Source: Enemella dayhoffiae (GTDB lineage Bacteria > Actinomycetota > Actinomycetes > Propionibacteriales > Propionibacteriaceae). From it: DNA of 64,000 nucleotides. Positions 28,201 through 37,750 of the stretch are shown here, one piece after another. The stretch covers positions 1-64,000 of the forward strand of contig NZ_NMVQ01000009.1 in the NCBI RefSeq assembly GCF_002250625.1, written 5' to 3'. The notes below the pieces were generated by a model. The model worked only from the letters and a program-made list of their open reading frames with translations, had not been told where the DNA came from and made no database searches. Made by a program: the position numbers and the translations under genes. The number at the start of each line of letters is the position of its first letter. Position 1 is the stretch's first letter.

Positions 28201-31200
28201 GTGGCGTTGTCGAGCACCTGGGCGAGGTCGTCGCCGATGGTCACGTTCAGCGGGGCGCCACCGGTGTTGGTGCCGCGCAGGGTGTAGGTGATCGTCCCGT
28301 CGGGTGCGACCGCGGTGCCGGAGGCCGGTGCCGCCGACTTGGCGAAGGTGTAGCCGGGTACCGGGCGGACCGCGAGGTCCAGCGTCAGGTTGGTGAACGC
28401 GTCGGTGGTCAGCGGGGAGACCGGCAGGTTGGCCACGTTGTCCCCCAGTGGCTCCTGACCGGTGATCGTGCTGCCGTTGACGGTGGCGTCCAGATGGATC
28501 AGCCCCGAGGACCGCATGCCACCGGCGAACGGGGTGGTGTTGTGGTCCACGTCCTCGTTCTTGTCGGTGTTGGGGTCGGCGACCGAGTTCACCGGGCTCG
28601 GCTCGGTCCGATAGAGCCCACCCCCGGATGCGAAGGCCGAGGCGGGCACCGTGACGTAGTAATCGCCGCGCGCCAGGTCGTTGACGATCCACCGGCCGTT
28701 GGCGTCGGTGGTCGTGGTGGCGACGACGGTGTCGGTCGTCCCATCGACCCGGTGCACCTGCACCGGAACTCCGGCCGGGGCGGGGCGATCGGTGCCGGCG
28801 GTGTGCTTGCCGTCGGCGTTCTGATCGACCCAGATCAGATCACCCAGCGAGAAGCCGAGCACCCGCACCGTGGTCTGGTTCGAGGTCAGCACCTGGAACT
28901 TGGTGCCGTTCACCAGGGTCGGGGAGAACGCGGTGAACCGGTCGGCGTAGAGGTTGCCCGGCCCGTTGGCGCCCTGCTTGAGGGTGTAGCCGAGTTTCAG
29001 GCCGGAGGCCGGGCCGGTGCCGGTGGCCAGCGCACGGTCCGCGACGAACTTGAACGCGGTCACCTCACTGAAGTTGGCGGGCGCACCGGCCAGCGCGCCG
29101 AACCGATCGGCGGAGAACCAGACCCTGCCGGCGGTGTTGTTCTTGGTGTTGTCGTTCGTCGGGTCGTTGAGATCCTGGGACACCTGCGCGCCCGGGACCT
29201 TGGTGTAGTAGACGGTGCCGGGTGAGGTGCCGGTACCGGTGAACTCGGTCGCGGTGACCGGGCCGGTGATCTGGTTGGTGCCGACGAACTTCGATGCGGG
29301 GGTGCGGTTCGCACCGGCCGGGTTGGTGGCGTCACCGTTGTAGGAGAACACCTCGATGACGGTCGGGTTCGCGATCGACAGGTTCGCCGAGAAGTTCTTG
29401 ACGTTCAAGACGTACGCCTGGTTGTCGTCTTGCAGGTCGAGGGTCTGGTCGACGTCCTTGCGCAACTGCAACCGGCCGCTCTGTTCGAGCACGACGGTGT
29501 GGTCGTCACTGTGCTGACCGGGGTTGAAGATCAGGCCGTCGGCGCGGATCTCCGCCTTGTTGGTGACCGAGGTGTTGCTCGGGGCGAGGGAGTCGGTGAC
29601 GGTGTAGATCCGCCGCGGCGGCATCAGCTTGTTCGGTGTCCAGGTGCCGAGGTTCCAGGTCAGGGTGGTGGTGCCGTCGGCATTGACGACCGCGGTGTCG
29701 GCCGGCGTACCGCCGGTGATCGAAGCGGTCTTGGCCGCGTCGTAGGTGACGTATCTGGGCAGCGTGTCGGTGATCACGACGTTCTGCACCGGTCCCGGCG
29801 TTGCCGAGTTGGCCGAGATGGAGGTGCTGACCTCCCAGATCACCGGATCGCCGGCGATCGCGGTACCGGTGTTGCCGTAGTCGGCCGCGCCGCTGCCCTG
29901 GCCGTCGACGACCACCGAGCGCTTCTTCAGGTTCGCGGTGAAGCTGGTGATGGTGTAGCGGTCACCATCGGTCGCCCCGTTGTCCGGCTGGGGGATGAAG
30001 CTGCGCGAGTTCCAGCTCCAGTTCGGCCCGATGTTGCTGGTCATCGGCTGGCCGTAGTTGGCGACCACCGTGCCCGCCGGGATCGGCTGGCCGTTGTTCG
30101 GCCCGCCGAGGAAGGTCTCGCGCTGCTTGAACGCGAAGTAGAAGCGCAGGTTGCTGCCGGGGTCGACGACCGGGGCGTCCGGCTTGCTGCGGACCCGCAC
30201 CGCGTTGACCGCGTCGATGCCACCGGGTACCTGCCCGGGATCGGCGTACCAGGTGGTGGCGTTGTCGGTGCACCGCACCGCCGCCTGGTTGGTCCAGCTC
30301 CCGCCGAAACGCCCGGTCGTCGCGTCGTAGGCGCCGTTGTTCGCGGTGTCGTTGCCGAAGTCGAAATGCCCGTACTCGACGATGTAATTGGCCTGATTGG
30401 GTTGCTGCCCCGCCTGATTGGACGGGAGCGCGGAGTTGTGGACGAAGGCGTACATCCCGGCCGGATAGCTGCTGGCGTTGGTCATCGCGCCGCTCCGCAG
30501 CTCGGCGAGCCGGATGGTGGTGTTGTCGAAGATGTCGCAGGCGCCGGTGGCGGTCCAGGGCGTGCCGCCGTTGCTCACCGCGATCATGCTGGTGTGCGTC
30601 TCGCCCAGCTGGACCTGGCCCTGCCCGTCGTGGCTGGTCGCGGCCTGTGGCAGGGGTTTGTCCAGCGTCGACGTCCAGGCGGCGCCCTGGTCGTACCAGT
30701 ACTTGGCGAAGGTGCCCGGGCTGATGGTGACCCCCGAGGGGCCGGCCACGTTGTTGCTGCGCGCATTGGTGGCCGGCATCCGATCACAGGCGGCGTACGC
30801 GCCGCCCGCCGGGCGGTCCGGGCAGAAGCCCGGCTCGTTGCCGGTGCCGTAGTTCGAGGTGCCGGTGACGCTGGAGGGATCGAAACCGGTGACCTGGTTG
30901 TTGGCGTTGAAGCGACCGGACCGGTTGGTCGGATCGCCGTCGGTGCCGTCGACCTCGGTCAGCGGGACGAAGACCTCCATCCGATACGACGCCACATAGA
31001 ACGGCCCGGCCGACAGGTCGGAGCCGCCGGTGGACGGCAGGGTCCTGCTCGGATACCACTGGCCCGAGGTGTCGATCCCCTTCAGTGTCAGTTGGTAGGG
31101 GCTCGTATCGTCTCCGGCAGCTCGGGTGCTCGGGGTGCAGGTGCCGGAATCCATCACGGAGCGAGCCTTCAGCACCTCGCTGCGTCCGGCGACGTCTCGC

Positions 31201-32633
31201 TTGCCCAGCACCGCTCCGGCCACATTGCCGTCGTCGTTCGGGACGCAGGTGACCAGGTACCACTTCAACCCGGTCATCACCGAGTTGTTCTGCAACGGGT
31301 TGGTGCCCCAGAAGTCCTCGGTGATCGTCACCGGTTGGGTGAATGCCTCCACGCCGGTGCTGCGATCGGTCGAGACCTGCATGATGTAACGGAAGAACAC
31401 GCCCTGGGTGGGCACCCCATTGACGTTCTGGGTGCCGAAGCGGGTGTAGGTCGAGCCGATCTTGCTGAGGTCGTAGCGCGGTGCCGCGGTGATCGTGATC
31501 GGGCCGTTGTCGACCGGCTGGCTCGGCTGGGCGGTCGCCAACCCGGTGGCGTCCACGCCGTACGCGCGGGCCGTGGTGGTGAAGGTCGAGCCGTTGGCGC
31601 TGCTGGAGAAGGTCCGCACGGTGGTCGGCAGCAGCACCGCCGAGGTATCGGTGCCCAGCTGGCCGAGGTTGCAGGTGAGGGTCAGGCTGGTGGTGCCGGC
31701 GGGCGGCGGGGTGCCGGCCGGCACCGCGGTTCCCGACGGCTGCGCCACGATCGAACTGGCGGGACTGGTGCCGACGCAGTCGGCCGGGATGCGGGAGAAG
31801 TTGGCGGAGGCGCCCGGCGCCAGGGTCAGCACCTGCTCGAAGACCACCGACTTCACCGTGTTGGACAGCGGCTGCTCGGCCGACACCGTCAGGTTCCAGT
31901 TGTAGCTGACCGTGTCGCCGGAGCGGACGATGTCGTTGTTGGCACCGGAGTCGGTGCCCGCCTGTCCACCCGTGGGGTCGAAGGGCGCGGTGCCGGTGTA
32001 GACGGCCTGGCCGCCGAACCCGTTGGGATCCGCGGCCAGCGCCAGATTGGTCTTCCAGGTCGGCCACAGCAGGCCGTTCAACTCCACCGGGGTGGTCGCG
32101 GCGGCGGCCGGGTTGAACGGCGCGGTCTGGGCGCGCTGGGCGCTGTCGCCGCCGGAGCCCACGGCGTCGAACGCATTCGCGGTGTTCGGGGTGATGCCGT
32201 CGTAGGCGGCCAGCACATCGCCGGCCGCACCGTTGGCGTCCAGCGCGACGAAGACCGTCGAACCGGGCGCGCACCTGGTGGCGATGATCGGCGTGACCGT
32301 GGCCGCTGAGAACCGGTAGGAGCCGTCGGCGCCGGTCGTCGTGGACGCGACGATAGGGTTGTTGCTGTCGACCGGTGTGCTGCAGCGCAGGGTGACCGCG
32401 ACCCCGGGGATGCCCTTGTCGACGGTGCCGGGGGCGCCAGTGGTCTCGACCGTCTGGTTCCTGACCGCATCGGAGCGGATGATCCCGAACGCGAGATCGC
32501 CGGGCGCGGCGGCGGCGTGCGGGCCCGAGGGGATCACCAGGCCACCGAGCGCGAGCAGGCCAGAGAGCATGAGAATGATCAGCGACCGGATCGCGCGGAC
32601 GCGGTCTGAGTTGCGGCGGTGAGGGTCACGCAT
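25254..32633 (-). CDS. Giant LPXTG-anchored surface protein with SdrD-B and seven DUF11 domains
   Basis: The 2459-residue product is secreted and wall-anchored. A signal peptide (about 1-43, ending in AAAA) is followed by a carboxypeptidase-regulatory/SdrD-B-like domain (about 45-130), a long unique region (about 130-1250) with isopeptide-type folds suspected but not shown, an SdrD-B domain (LGDLIWVDQNADGKH, about 1260-1330) and seven DUF11 repeats of about 138 residues (about 1425-2390). A PPGTQ-rich wall spacer precedes the sorting signal LPATG at about 2427, a hydrophobic helix and an Arg tail. No sortase gene lies in the window. Start is ATG 32633, though the leader is long. An adhesin or stalk role is likely from the architecture. 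Confidence 0.9.
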   Translation of the reverse strand: MRDPHRRNSDRVRAIRSLIILMLSGLLALGGLVIPSGPHAAAAPGDLAFGIIRSDAVRNQTVETTGAPGTVDKGIPGVAVTLRCSTPVDSNNPIVASTTTGADGSYRFSAATVTPIIATRCAPGSTVFVALDANGAAGDVLAAYDGITPNTANAFDAVGSGGDSAQRAQTAPFNPAAAATTPVELNGLLWPTWKTNLALAADPNGFGGQAVYTGTAPFDPTGGQAGTDSGANNDIVRSGDTVSYNWNLTVSAEQPLSNTVKSVVFEQVLTLAPGASANFSRIPADCVGTSPASSIVAQPSGTAVPAGTPPPAGTTSLTLTCNLGQLGTDTSAVLLPTTVRTFSSSANGSTFTTTARAYGVDATGLATAQPSQPVDNGPITITAAPRYDLSKIGSTYTRFGTQNVNGVPTQGVFFRYIMQVSTDRSTGVEAFTQPVTITEDFWGTNPLQNNSVMTGLKWYLVTCVPNDDGNVAGAVLGKRDVAGRSEVLKARSVMDSGTCTPSTRAAGDDTSPYQLTLKGIDTSGQWYPSRTLPSTGGSDLSAGPFYVASYRMEVFVPLTEVDGTDGDPTNRSGRFNANNQVTGFDPSSVTGTSNYGTGNEPGFCPDRPAGGAYAACDRMPATNARSNNVAGPSGVTISPGTFAKYWYDQGAAWTSTLDKPLPQAATSHDGQGQVQLGETHTSMIAVSNGGTPWTATGACDIFDNTTIRLAELRSGAMTNASSYPAGMYAFVHNSALPSNQAGQQPNQANYIVEYGHFDFGNDTANNGAYDATTGRFGGSWTNQAAVRCTDNATTWYADPGQVPGGIDAVNAVRVRSKPDAPVVDPGSNLRFYFAFKQRETFLGGPNNGQPIPAGTVVANYGQPMTSNIGPNWSWNSRSFIPQPDNGATDGDRYTITSFTANLKKRSVVVDGQGSGAADYGNTGTAIAGDPVIWEVSTSISANSATPGPVQNVVITDTLPRYVTYDAAKTASITGGTPADTAVVNADGTTTLTWNLGTWTPNKLMPPRRIYTVTDSLAPSNTSVTNKAEIRADGLIFNPGQHSDDHTVVLEQSGRLQLRKDVDQTLDLQDDNQAYVLNVKNFSANLSIANPTVIEVFSYNGDATNPAGANRTPASKFVGTNQITGPVTATEFTGTGTSPGTVYYTKVPGAQVSQDLNDPTNDNTKNNTAGRVWFSADRFGALAGAPANFSEVTAFKFVADRALATGTGPASGLKLGYTLKQGANGPGNLYADRFTAFSPTLVNGTKFQVLTSNQTTVRVLGFSLGDLIWVDQNADGKHTAGTDRPAPAGVPVQVHRVDGTTDTVVATTTTDANGRWIVNDLARGDYYVTVPASAFASGGGLYRTEPSPVNSVADPNTDKNEDVDHNTTPFAGGMRSSGLIHLDATVNGSTITGQEPLGDNVANLPVSPLTTDAFTNLTLDLAVRPVPGYTFAKSAAPASGTAVAPDGTITYTLRGTNTGGAPLNVTIGDDLAQVLDNATLVPGSAKATIDGAAATAPGVNGTALSWTGVLQPGQVAVVTYQVKVNTSASTAQKPGTVLKNNATSSAVAPSRPDLPAFTGSGQTTHPVPGYRFTKTSDPATGTAVGPGRTVTYTLTGENTGATPLDTRITDDLAAVLDQAAITTAPRATIDGTDAATQPTVTGNTLSWQSALPAGATVRISYTVTLDARNAGSPINNSATSTAQPPNGLPPFSGTGRTEHPTPAFTLAKSATPESGRAVQRGDTITYHVTGTNTGGTVLDPVTVTDDLSKVLSDATLTGTPTASVNGAPAPAPSLSGTTLTWSGPLPVGAKVELTYTVTVSGAPHGVVLRNRATATAVPPAGADPITPPPVETQHPIAGFTLAKSNTPGDGRAVLPGDQITYTLLGRNTGATTLNTTITDDLSQVLNHAGLVGSPTVTVSGVAQVPPATVSGNRLTWSHDALPAGATVQISYTVKVNPDAAGATLVNRAGATATPPAGGPIPVDEVSTRNPVAGYTFTKTADPASGSPLSPGDTVRYTLTGTNTGATRLDPVTVTDQLAGILDDADLSGAPTATIVDADGNEAGSAAAPTIADGTLSWTGSLQPGQRVRISYAATVKAGARGGVLQNQASSQAQGPDGVSISPPPVQTSHPIAGYGFAKTSDPASGATVLPGRTITYTLTGSNSGNVPLATVNIADDLTQVLNAASLTGTPTVRITTLSGAAVTDPAGAVTREGDLLSWSGALGIDRRVVISYTVTVADDAVGKVLTNRATSTAVPQGLPETPEQTGTVSHPVAGHELSKTSDPASGTSVAAGQQIGYTIVDRNTGATPLQGVRISDNLAAVLTGARISTAPTARILDAAGAEVPGAAPVVDGTVLTWNGALGIGQRVEIRYTVTVNDDGAGQVLTNTATSTATPPGSDPLPTTPQTVTHPVAGYQTPPPTQPPGTQPPGTQPPGTQPPAPGNPPTGALPATGAPPMALLLPALLMLIAGTGLVWRGRRRR

Positions 32634-32702
32634 GATGGGTCGTCCCGTCCGAGAGTGGCTGCGGCGGGCCTATCATTACAGTTCGATTAGACGCCTGACC
32701 AT

Positions 32703-32742
32703 CCTCCCGGTCGCTGATCGAGACGTGAATCACACCGGGAGG
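32703..32742 (-). terminator. Hairpin between the cation transporter and the surface-protein gene
   Basis: CCTCCCGGT (32703-32711) pairs perfectly with ACCGGGAGG (32734-32742) across a 22-base loop. It lies 14 bases beyond the stop of the minus-strand CDF gene and upstream of the surface-protein gene, so it probably terminates the former. The large loop lowers confidence. Confidence 0.4.
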
Positions 32743-32755
32743 CCGCCCGCCCGGC

Positions 32756-33676
32756 TCAGGGCTCGTCGAGGGGGACCTCGCCGACCGGGATGTCGGCCCA
32801 GGAGGCCGGATCCTCGATCGGTTCCAGATGGGTGGTGACGGTCAGCTCCGGGACGGTGGTGCGCAATTCGTTCTCGATCTCCTCGGCGAAATCGTGGCCG
32901 TGTTGGACGCTCCAGGCGCCCGGTACCAGCACATGCACGCTGGCGAACCGCTGGTGCCCGGCGACCCGGGTCTGCAGGCCGTGGAAGGCGACCTCGTCGC
33001 TGCTGCGCCGCCGCAGTACCTCGATCACCGCGTCGCTCTCGGCCTTCGGCAGGGCGGCGTCCAGCAGGCCGGACATCGACTCGGTGATCAGCCTGGTGCC
33101 GGTGATGATGATGTTCACCCCGACCGCGAACGCGACGATCGGATCGAGCCGGTCCCAGTCGGTCAGCCAGACCAGCCCGACCCCGATCAGCACCCCGGCG
33201 GAGGTGACCACATCGGTCATCAGATGCTTGCCGTCCGCGGTCAGGGTGATCGAGCGGTGCCTCCGGCCGGCGCGGATCAGGATCACCCCGACCACCCCGT
33301 TGAGCACCGAGGCGACCACCGAGACGAGCAGGCCGATGCCGACGTTCTCGAGGGGACGCGGGTTGATGAAGCGTTCCACCGCGGTCACGCAGATCACCCC
33401 GGCGGCGATGAAGATCATCGTGCCCTCGACGGCGGCGGAGAGATATTCGGCCTTGGTCCGCCCGAACGGGTAGCGCGGATTCGCCGGCCGGGCGGCGATC
33501 TTGAGTGCGACCAGGGCGACCACGGCTGCGACCAGGTTGACCACCGATTCGGCGGCATCGGAGAGCAGGCCGACCGATCCGGTCAGCGCCCAGGCCCCGG
33601 CCTTGAGCGTGATCGTGACGATGGCGGCCGCGATCGCGAGCCAGGCGAACCGCGCCAGATCCCGGGTCTCACTCAC
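32756..33676 (-). CDS. Cation diffusion facilitator metal exporter
   Basis: The 306-residue CDF protein expels divalent metals such as Zn, Fe or Mn by proton antiport. Six helices occupy about 1-200, and a cytoplasmic ferredoxin-like domain follows (about 205-300, with the VSVHVLVPG and HDFAEEIENEL-like strands and helix). The transport site in helix 5 is HLMTD (DGKHLMTDVVTS), but in helix 2 the expected HxxxD or DxxxD is SDAAESVVN, so metal choice is uncertain. GTG 33676 is preceded by CATAAT (complement of 33683-33688), six bases upstream. It is divergent from asd. Confidence 0.85.
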   Translation of the reverse strand: MSETRDLARFAWLAIAAAIVTITLKAGAWALTGSVGLLSDAAESVVNLVAAVVALVALKIAARPANPRYPFGRTKAEYLSAAVEGTMIFIAAGVICVTAVERFINPRPLENVGIGLLVSVVASVLNGVVGVILIRAGRRHRSITLTADGKHLMTDVVTSAGVLIGVGLVWLTDWDRLDPIVAFAVGVNIIITGTRLITESMSGLLDAALPKAESDAVIEVLRRRSSDEVAFHGLQTRVAGHQRFASVHVLVPGAWSVQHGHDFAEEIENELRTTVPELTVTTHLEPIEDPASWADIPVGEVPLDEP

Positions 33677-33768
33677 GGTTTGATTATGTCTGAGCCACGT
33701 CGGTCGTCGTACGCTTGGCCGGAGCAACCCGGGGCGGCAGGCGTACCCGGTGATGAGTCTTGGAGTGA

Positions 33769-34824
<1,056 letters not shown>

Positions 34825-34834
34825 GGATGCTTCG

Positions 34835-35632
34835 ATGACGCGGGTGGCACTGCTCGGTGGCGGGGTGATGGGTGAGGCCGTGCTCAGCGGACTGCTCGCC
34901 TCGGGCCACGCCGCCGACGACCTGGTGGTCGCCGAGAAGCGCGCCGAACGCGCCGCCGAACTGACCGTACGCCACGGCGTCGCCACCGCCTCCGGGCCCG
35001 AGGCCGTGCGCGGCGCCGACGTGGTGCTGGTGGTGGTCAAACCTGCCGACGTCGCTGGGGTGCTGGGTGAGGTGGCCGGCCAGCTCGCCGAGGGGGCGCT
35101 CGTGGTGTCGTTGTGCGCCGGTGTGTCGACGGCGGCCGTCGAGGACGTGCTGCCCGCCGGTACGCCGGTGGTGCGGGTGATGCCGAACACCCCGGCCCGG
35201 ATCGGGCAGGGGATGGCGGCGGCATCTGCCGGGCGGCACGCGAGCGCCGAGCAGGTGGCGCGGGTGGTCGAGCTGCTGGCCGGGACCGGGCGGGTGGTCG
35301 AGGTACCGGAGAAGCTGCAGGACGCGGTCACCGCGGTCTCCGGCTCGGGGCCGGCGTACCTGTTCCTGGTCGCCGAGGCGATGACCGACGCCGCGGTGAC
35401 CCTCGGGCTGCCCCGGGACACCGCCCGGGAACTGGTCACCCAGACGCTGCTCGGCAGCGCCACCCTGCTCGCCGAGAACGGGGAGCACCCGACCCTGCTG
35501 CGCGAACAGGTCACCTCACCGGGTGGGACCACCGCCGCCGCACTGGCCGTGCTCGAGCAGCACGGCCTGCGGGCCGCCTTCGGCGATGCGCTGACCGCGG
35601 CGCGGGACCGGTCGGTCGAGTTGGGTGGTTGA
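34835..35632 (+). CDS. proC: Pyrroline-5-carboxylate reductase
   Basis: ProC carries out the last step of proline synthesis, reducing pyrroline-5-carboxylate with NAD(P)H. The 265-residue product has the Rossmann start VALLGGGVMGEAVLSGLL (about 4-21), VVLVVVKPADV (about 64-74), the MPNTPARIGQGM segment (about 119-130), and the substrate-domain signature AVSGSGPAYLFLVAEAMTDAAV with the terminal LREQVTSPGGTT (about 223-234). The gene corresponds to Rv0500 in the conserved block. It follows asd by ten bases and ends 62 bases before the ArsR gene, which has its own promoter. Confidence 0.95.
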   Translation: MTRVALLGGGVMGEAVLSGLLASGHAADDLVVAEKRAERAAELTVRHGVATASGPEAVRGADVVLVVVKPADVAGVLGEVAGQLAEGALVVSLCAGVSTAAVEDVLPAGTPVVRVMPNTPARIGQGMAAASAGRHASAEQVARVVELLAGTGRVVEVPEKLQDAVTAVSGSGPAYLFLVAEAMTDAAVTLGLPRDTARELVTQTLLGSATLLAENGEHPTLLREQVTSPGGTTAAALAVLEQHGLRAAFGDALTAARDRSVELGG

Positions 35633-35658
35633 ACGCGCTCGTAGGGGTCGCTGACCCA

Positions 35659-35688
35659 TTGACATGCAAGTGAATGCTTGCCTATTGT
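35659..35688 (+). promoter_or_regulatory. arsR-type promoter with operator in the spacer
   Basis: TTGACA (35659-35664) and TATTGT (35683-35688) are 18 bases apart. The spacer contains the inverted repeat GCAAGTGAATGCTTGC (35666-35681), with arms GCAAG and CTTGC. The ATG lies six bases beyond the -10 box, so the mRNA is predicted to be leaderless. A repressor bound to the palindrome would block RNA polymerase; the ArsR protein encoded next is the obvious candidate. Confidence 0.7.
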
Positions 35689-35694
35689 GTCGGT

Positions 35695-35973
35695 ATGGCC
35701 GACCTGTTCCATGCGCTCGCGGACGAGACGAGACGCCTGGTGCTGGACGAGTTGTTCACGCGGAACGACCTCACGCTGTTCGAGATCTGCGCGAGCCTGG
35801 CCACGAATCATGGTGTTACCTCAAGCCGTCAGGCGATCTCGCAGCACCTCGGCGTGCTGGAGGACGCGGGCCTCATCACCACGCGGATGAATGGGCGGAC
35901 GAAGATCCACCACCTGGATCCGGAGCCGCTGCGGACCGCACTGCGGCGCTGGCCGCTCGAACCCGAGAAATGA
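35695..35973 (+). CDS. ArsR/SdpR-type winged-helix repressor
   Basis: The 92-residue product is a small dimeric winged-helix DNA-binding protein. It reads ADLFHALADETRRLVLDELF (helix 1-2, about 2-21), followed by SSRQAISQHLGVLEDAGLI (recognition helix, about 49-67) and the wing TTRMNGRTKIHHL. No cysteine metal site of the ArsR type is present, so it probably senses something other than arsenic. A VOC gene follows after 17 bases, a common ArsR/SdpR-VOC pairing. Start ATG 35695 has no ribosome binding site but fits a leaderless transcript. Confidence 0.85.
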   Translation: MADLFHALADETRRLVLDELFTRNDLTLFEICASLATNHGVTSSRQAISQHLGVLEDAGLITTRMNGRTKIHHLDPEPLRTALRRWPLEPEK

Positions 35974-35990
35974 TCTTGAAAGGACAATCC

Positions 35991-36388
35991 ATGCCCACGA
36001 TCGCCGTCACCTCGATCATGGTCGACGACCAGGACAAGGCGCTCGCGTTCTATACCGAGAAGCTTGGTTCCTGCCCCGGAGAGATATCCCGATGGGGGAG
36101 TTCCGGTGGCTGACCGTGGTCAGCCCAGAGCACCCCGAGGGCGTCGAGCTCGTGCTGGAACCGGATGCGCACCCGGCGGCCAGGACGTTCAAGCAGGCCC
36201 TGGTCGCCGATGGGATGCCGTACACCTTCTTCACCGTGCCCGACGTGCGCGTGGCGTACGACGAGCTGACCGCCAAGGGGGTCCGGTTCACCACCGAGCC
36301 GACCGAGATGGGTCCGAACACCGTGGCGATCCTCGATGACAGCTGTGGGAACCTGATCCAGCTGGTTCAGTTGAACGAGCAGCCCTGA
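35991..36388 (+). pseudogene. VOC-family gene broken by a one-base deletion
   Basis: The first 26 codons (MPTIAVTSIMVDDQDKALAF and following YTEKLG) are a typical glyoxalase/bleomycin-resistance start. At 36067-36068 the frame is lost: inserting one base after CTTGG restores ...KLG-F-LPRRDIPMGEFRWLTV, which continues without interruption to 36388 (GVELVLEPD, YTFFTVPDVRVAYDEL and GNLIQLVQ). The full protein would be about 132 residues. A ribosome binding site (AAAGGA) precedes the ATG. Either a recent frameshift mutation or a sequencing error; the downstream part keeps good codon bias, which favours a recent event. Confidence 0.8.
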
Positions 36389-36481
36389 TCCGGGCGACTC
36401 CCTCCGTGGAACGGGGTACGCCGAGCGCTCGCTGGCAGTAGGGTCGGCGGCACAAGCACGGTGAGGGCGGCGGAGGTTGAG

Positions 36482-37627
36482 ATGCGGGCACGGATGGTGC
36501 ACTCGGAGGGGCTGACCCGCTACGACTTCGGTGAGGGTCATCCGATGGGTCCCGGCCGGGTGCGCCTGGCGGTCGAGCTGGCGCGGCAGTTGGGCGTGCT
36601 CGATCTGCTCGAGGTGGTCGAACCCCCGCCCGGGGACGACGCGTTGGTCCGCCTGGTGCACACCGAGGACTATCTCGAGGCGGTGCGCTCGGACCGGGTG
36701 CACACCCGCTTTGGGATCGGCACCACCGACAATCCGTTGGTGGTGGGCATGCACGCGGTGGCCTCGCAGATCTGCGCGGCGACGGTCGTGGCCGCTCGTG
36801 CGGTGTGGAGCGGGGAGGCCAGTCGTGCGGTGAACATCGCCGGTGGGCTGCACCACGCGATGCCGTCGGGCACCAGCGGTTTCTGTGTGTACAACGATTG
36901 CGCCGTGGCGATCCGCTGGCTGCAGCAGCAGGGTGGTGCGAAGAAGATCGTCTATCTCGACATCGACGCTCACCACGGGGACGGGGTGCAGTCGATCTTC
37001 TATGACGACCCGAACGTGTTGACGATCAGCCTGCACGAGTCGCCGATCCACCTCTTCCCCGGCACCGGTTTCGCCTCCGAGACCGGCAAGGGGGAGGCCG
37101 AGGGGCGGGCGGTCAACGTGGCGCTGCCGCCGGGGATCGACGACGCCGGGTGGTTGCGTGCCTTCGACGCGATCGTGCCGCCGATCCTGGAGTCCTTCGG
37201 CGCCGACATCCTGATCAGTCAGCACGGTTGCGACTCCCACGTCGACGACCCGCTGACCGACCTGTGCCTGTCGGTGGACGGGCAGCGGGCGTCGTATCTG
37301 ATGGTGGCCGAGTTGGCGGATCGCTATTGCGGGGGGCGTTGGGTGGCCACCGGTGGTGGCGGTTATGCGGTGGACACCGTGGTCCCGCGGGCCTGGGCGC
37401 ATCTGCTCGGCGTCGTGGCGGGCGCTCCGATCCCGTTGGAGTCCGAGACCCCGGCCGCCTGGCGGGACCTGGTGGGGGAGAGCGCCCCGCTTCGGATGGG
37501 TGACGGGGCCGACATCGAATTCGACCCGATCGGCTGGGGTTACAACCCCTCCTCCCGGGTGGATCAGGCCATCATCGCGACCCGGCGGGCCGTGTTTCCC
37601 GAGTTCGGTCTCGACCCGGACTTCTGA
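36482..37627 (+). CDS. acuC: Acetoin-utilisation-type deacetylase AcuC
   Basis: The 381-residue product belongs to the zinc-dependent histone-deacetylase superfamily; bacterial AcuC removes acetyl groups from lysines, for example on acetyl-CoA synthetase. Zinc ligands and catalytic residues are visible: GGLHHAMPSGTSGFCVYND (the His-His pair at about 124-125), LDIDAHHGDGVQ (Asp and His at about 161-164), the Asp of HGCDSH, and GGGGYAVDTVVRAW-type C-terminal loop (GGGGYAVDTVV). ATG 36482 follows GGAGG with 5-base spacing; GTG 36461 would add a few residues. It stands before bldC with its own promoter region. Confidence 0.9.
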   Translation: MRARMVHSEGLTRYDFGEGHPMGPGRVRLAVELARQLGVLDLLEVVEPPPGDDALVRLVHTEDYLEAVRSDRVHTRFGIGTTDNPLVVGMHAVASQICAATVVAARAVWSGEASRAVNIAGGLHHAMPSGTSGFCVYNDCAVAIRWLQQQGGAKKIVYLDIDAHHGDGVQSIFYDDPNVLTISLHESPIHLFPGTGFASETGKGEAEGRAVNVALPPGIDDAGWLRAFDAIVPPILESFGADILISQHGCDSHVDDPLTDLCLSVDGQRASYLMVAELADRYCGGRWVATGGGGYAVDTVVPRAWAHLLGVVAGAPIPLESETPAAWRDLVGESAPLRMGDGADIEFDPIGWGYNPSSRVDQAIIATRRAVFPEFGLDPDF

Positions 37628-37654
37628 GCTGGTGCGGTCGGATCCCGGAGTGGC

Positions 37655-37683
37655 TTTTCACCGGACCCATTTACCACTACTGT
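37655..37683 (+). promoter_or_regulatory. Possible bldC promoter
   Basis: TTTTCA (37655-37660) and TACTGT (37678-37683) are separated by 17 bases, giving a leader of about 60 bases before the bldC start. The -35 box matches the consensus only partly. No operator palindrome is obvious. Confidence 0.35.
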
Positions 37684-37750
37684 CACCTGCAGCACGTGCA
37701 ACACGCCGGAGGGGAAGCCGGCGGTCGATGCGTGCGAGAGGTGCGCGCAG

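Noticed and set aside
25254-32633. Sortase-pilus cluster
   Set aside because: Only one LPXTG gene is present, with no sortase or second pilin; lepB at 2227 is a type I signal peptidase of general function, far away.
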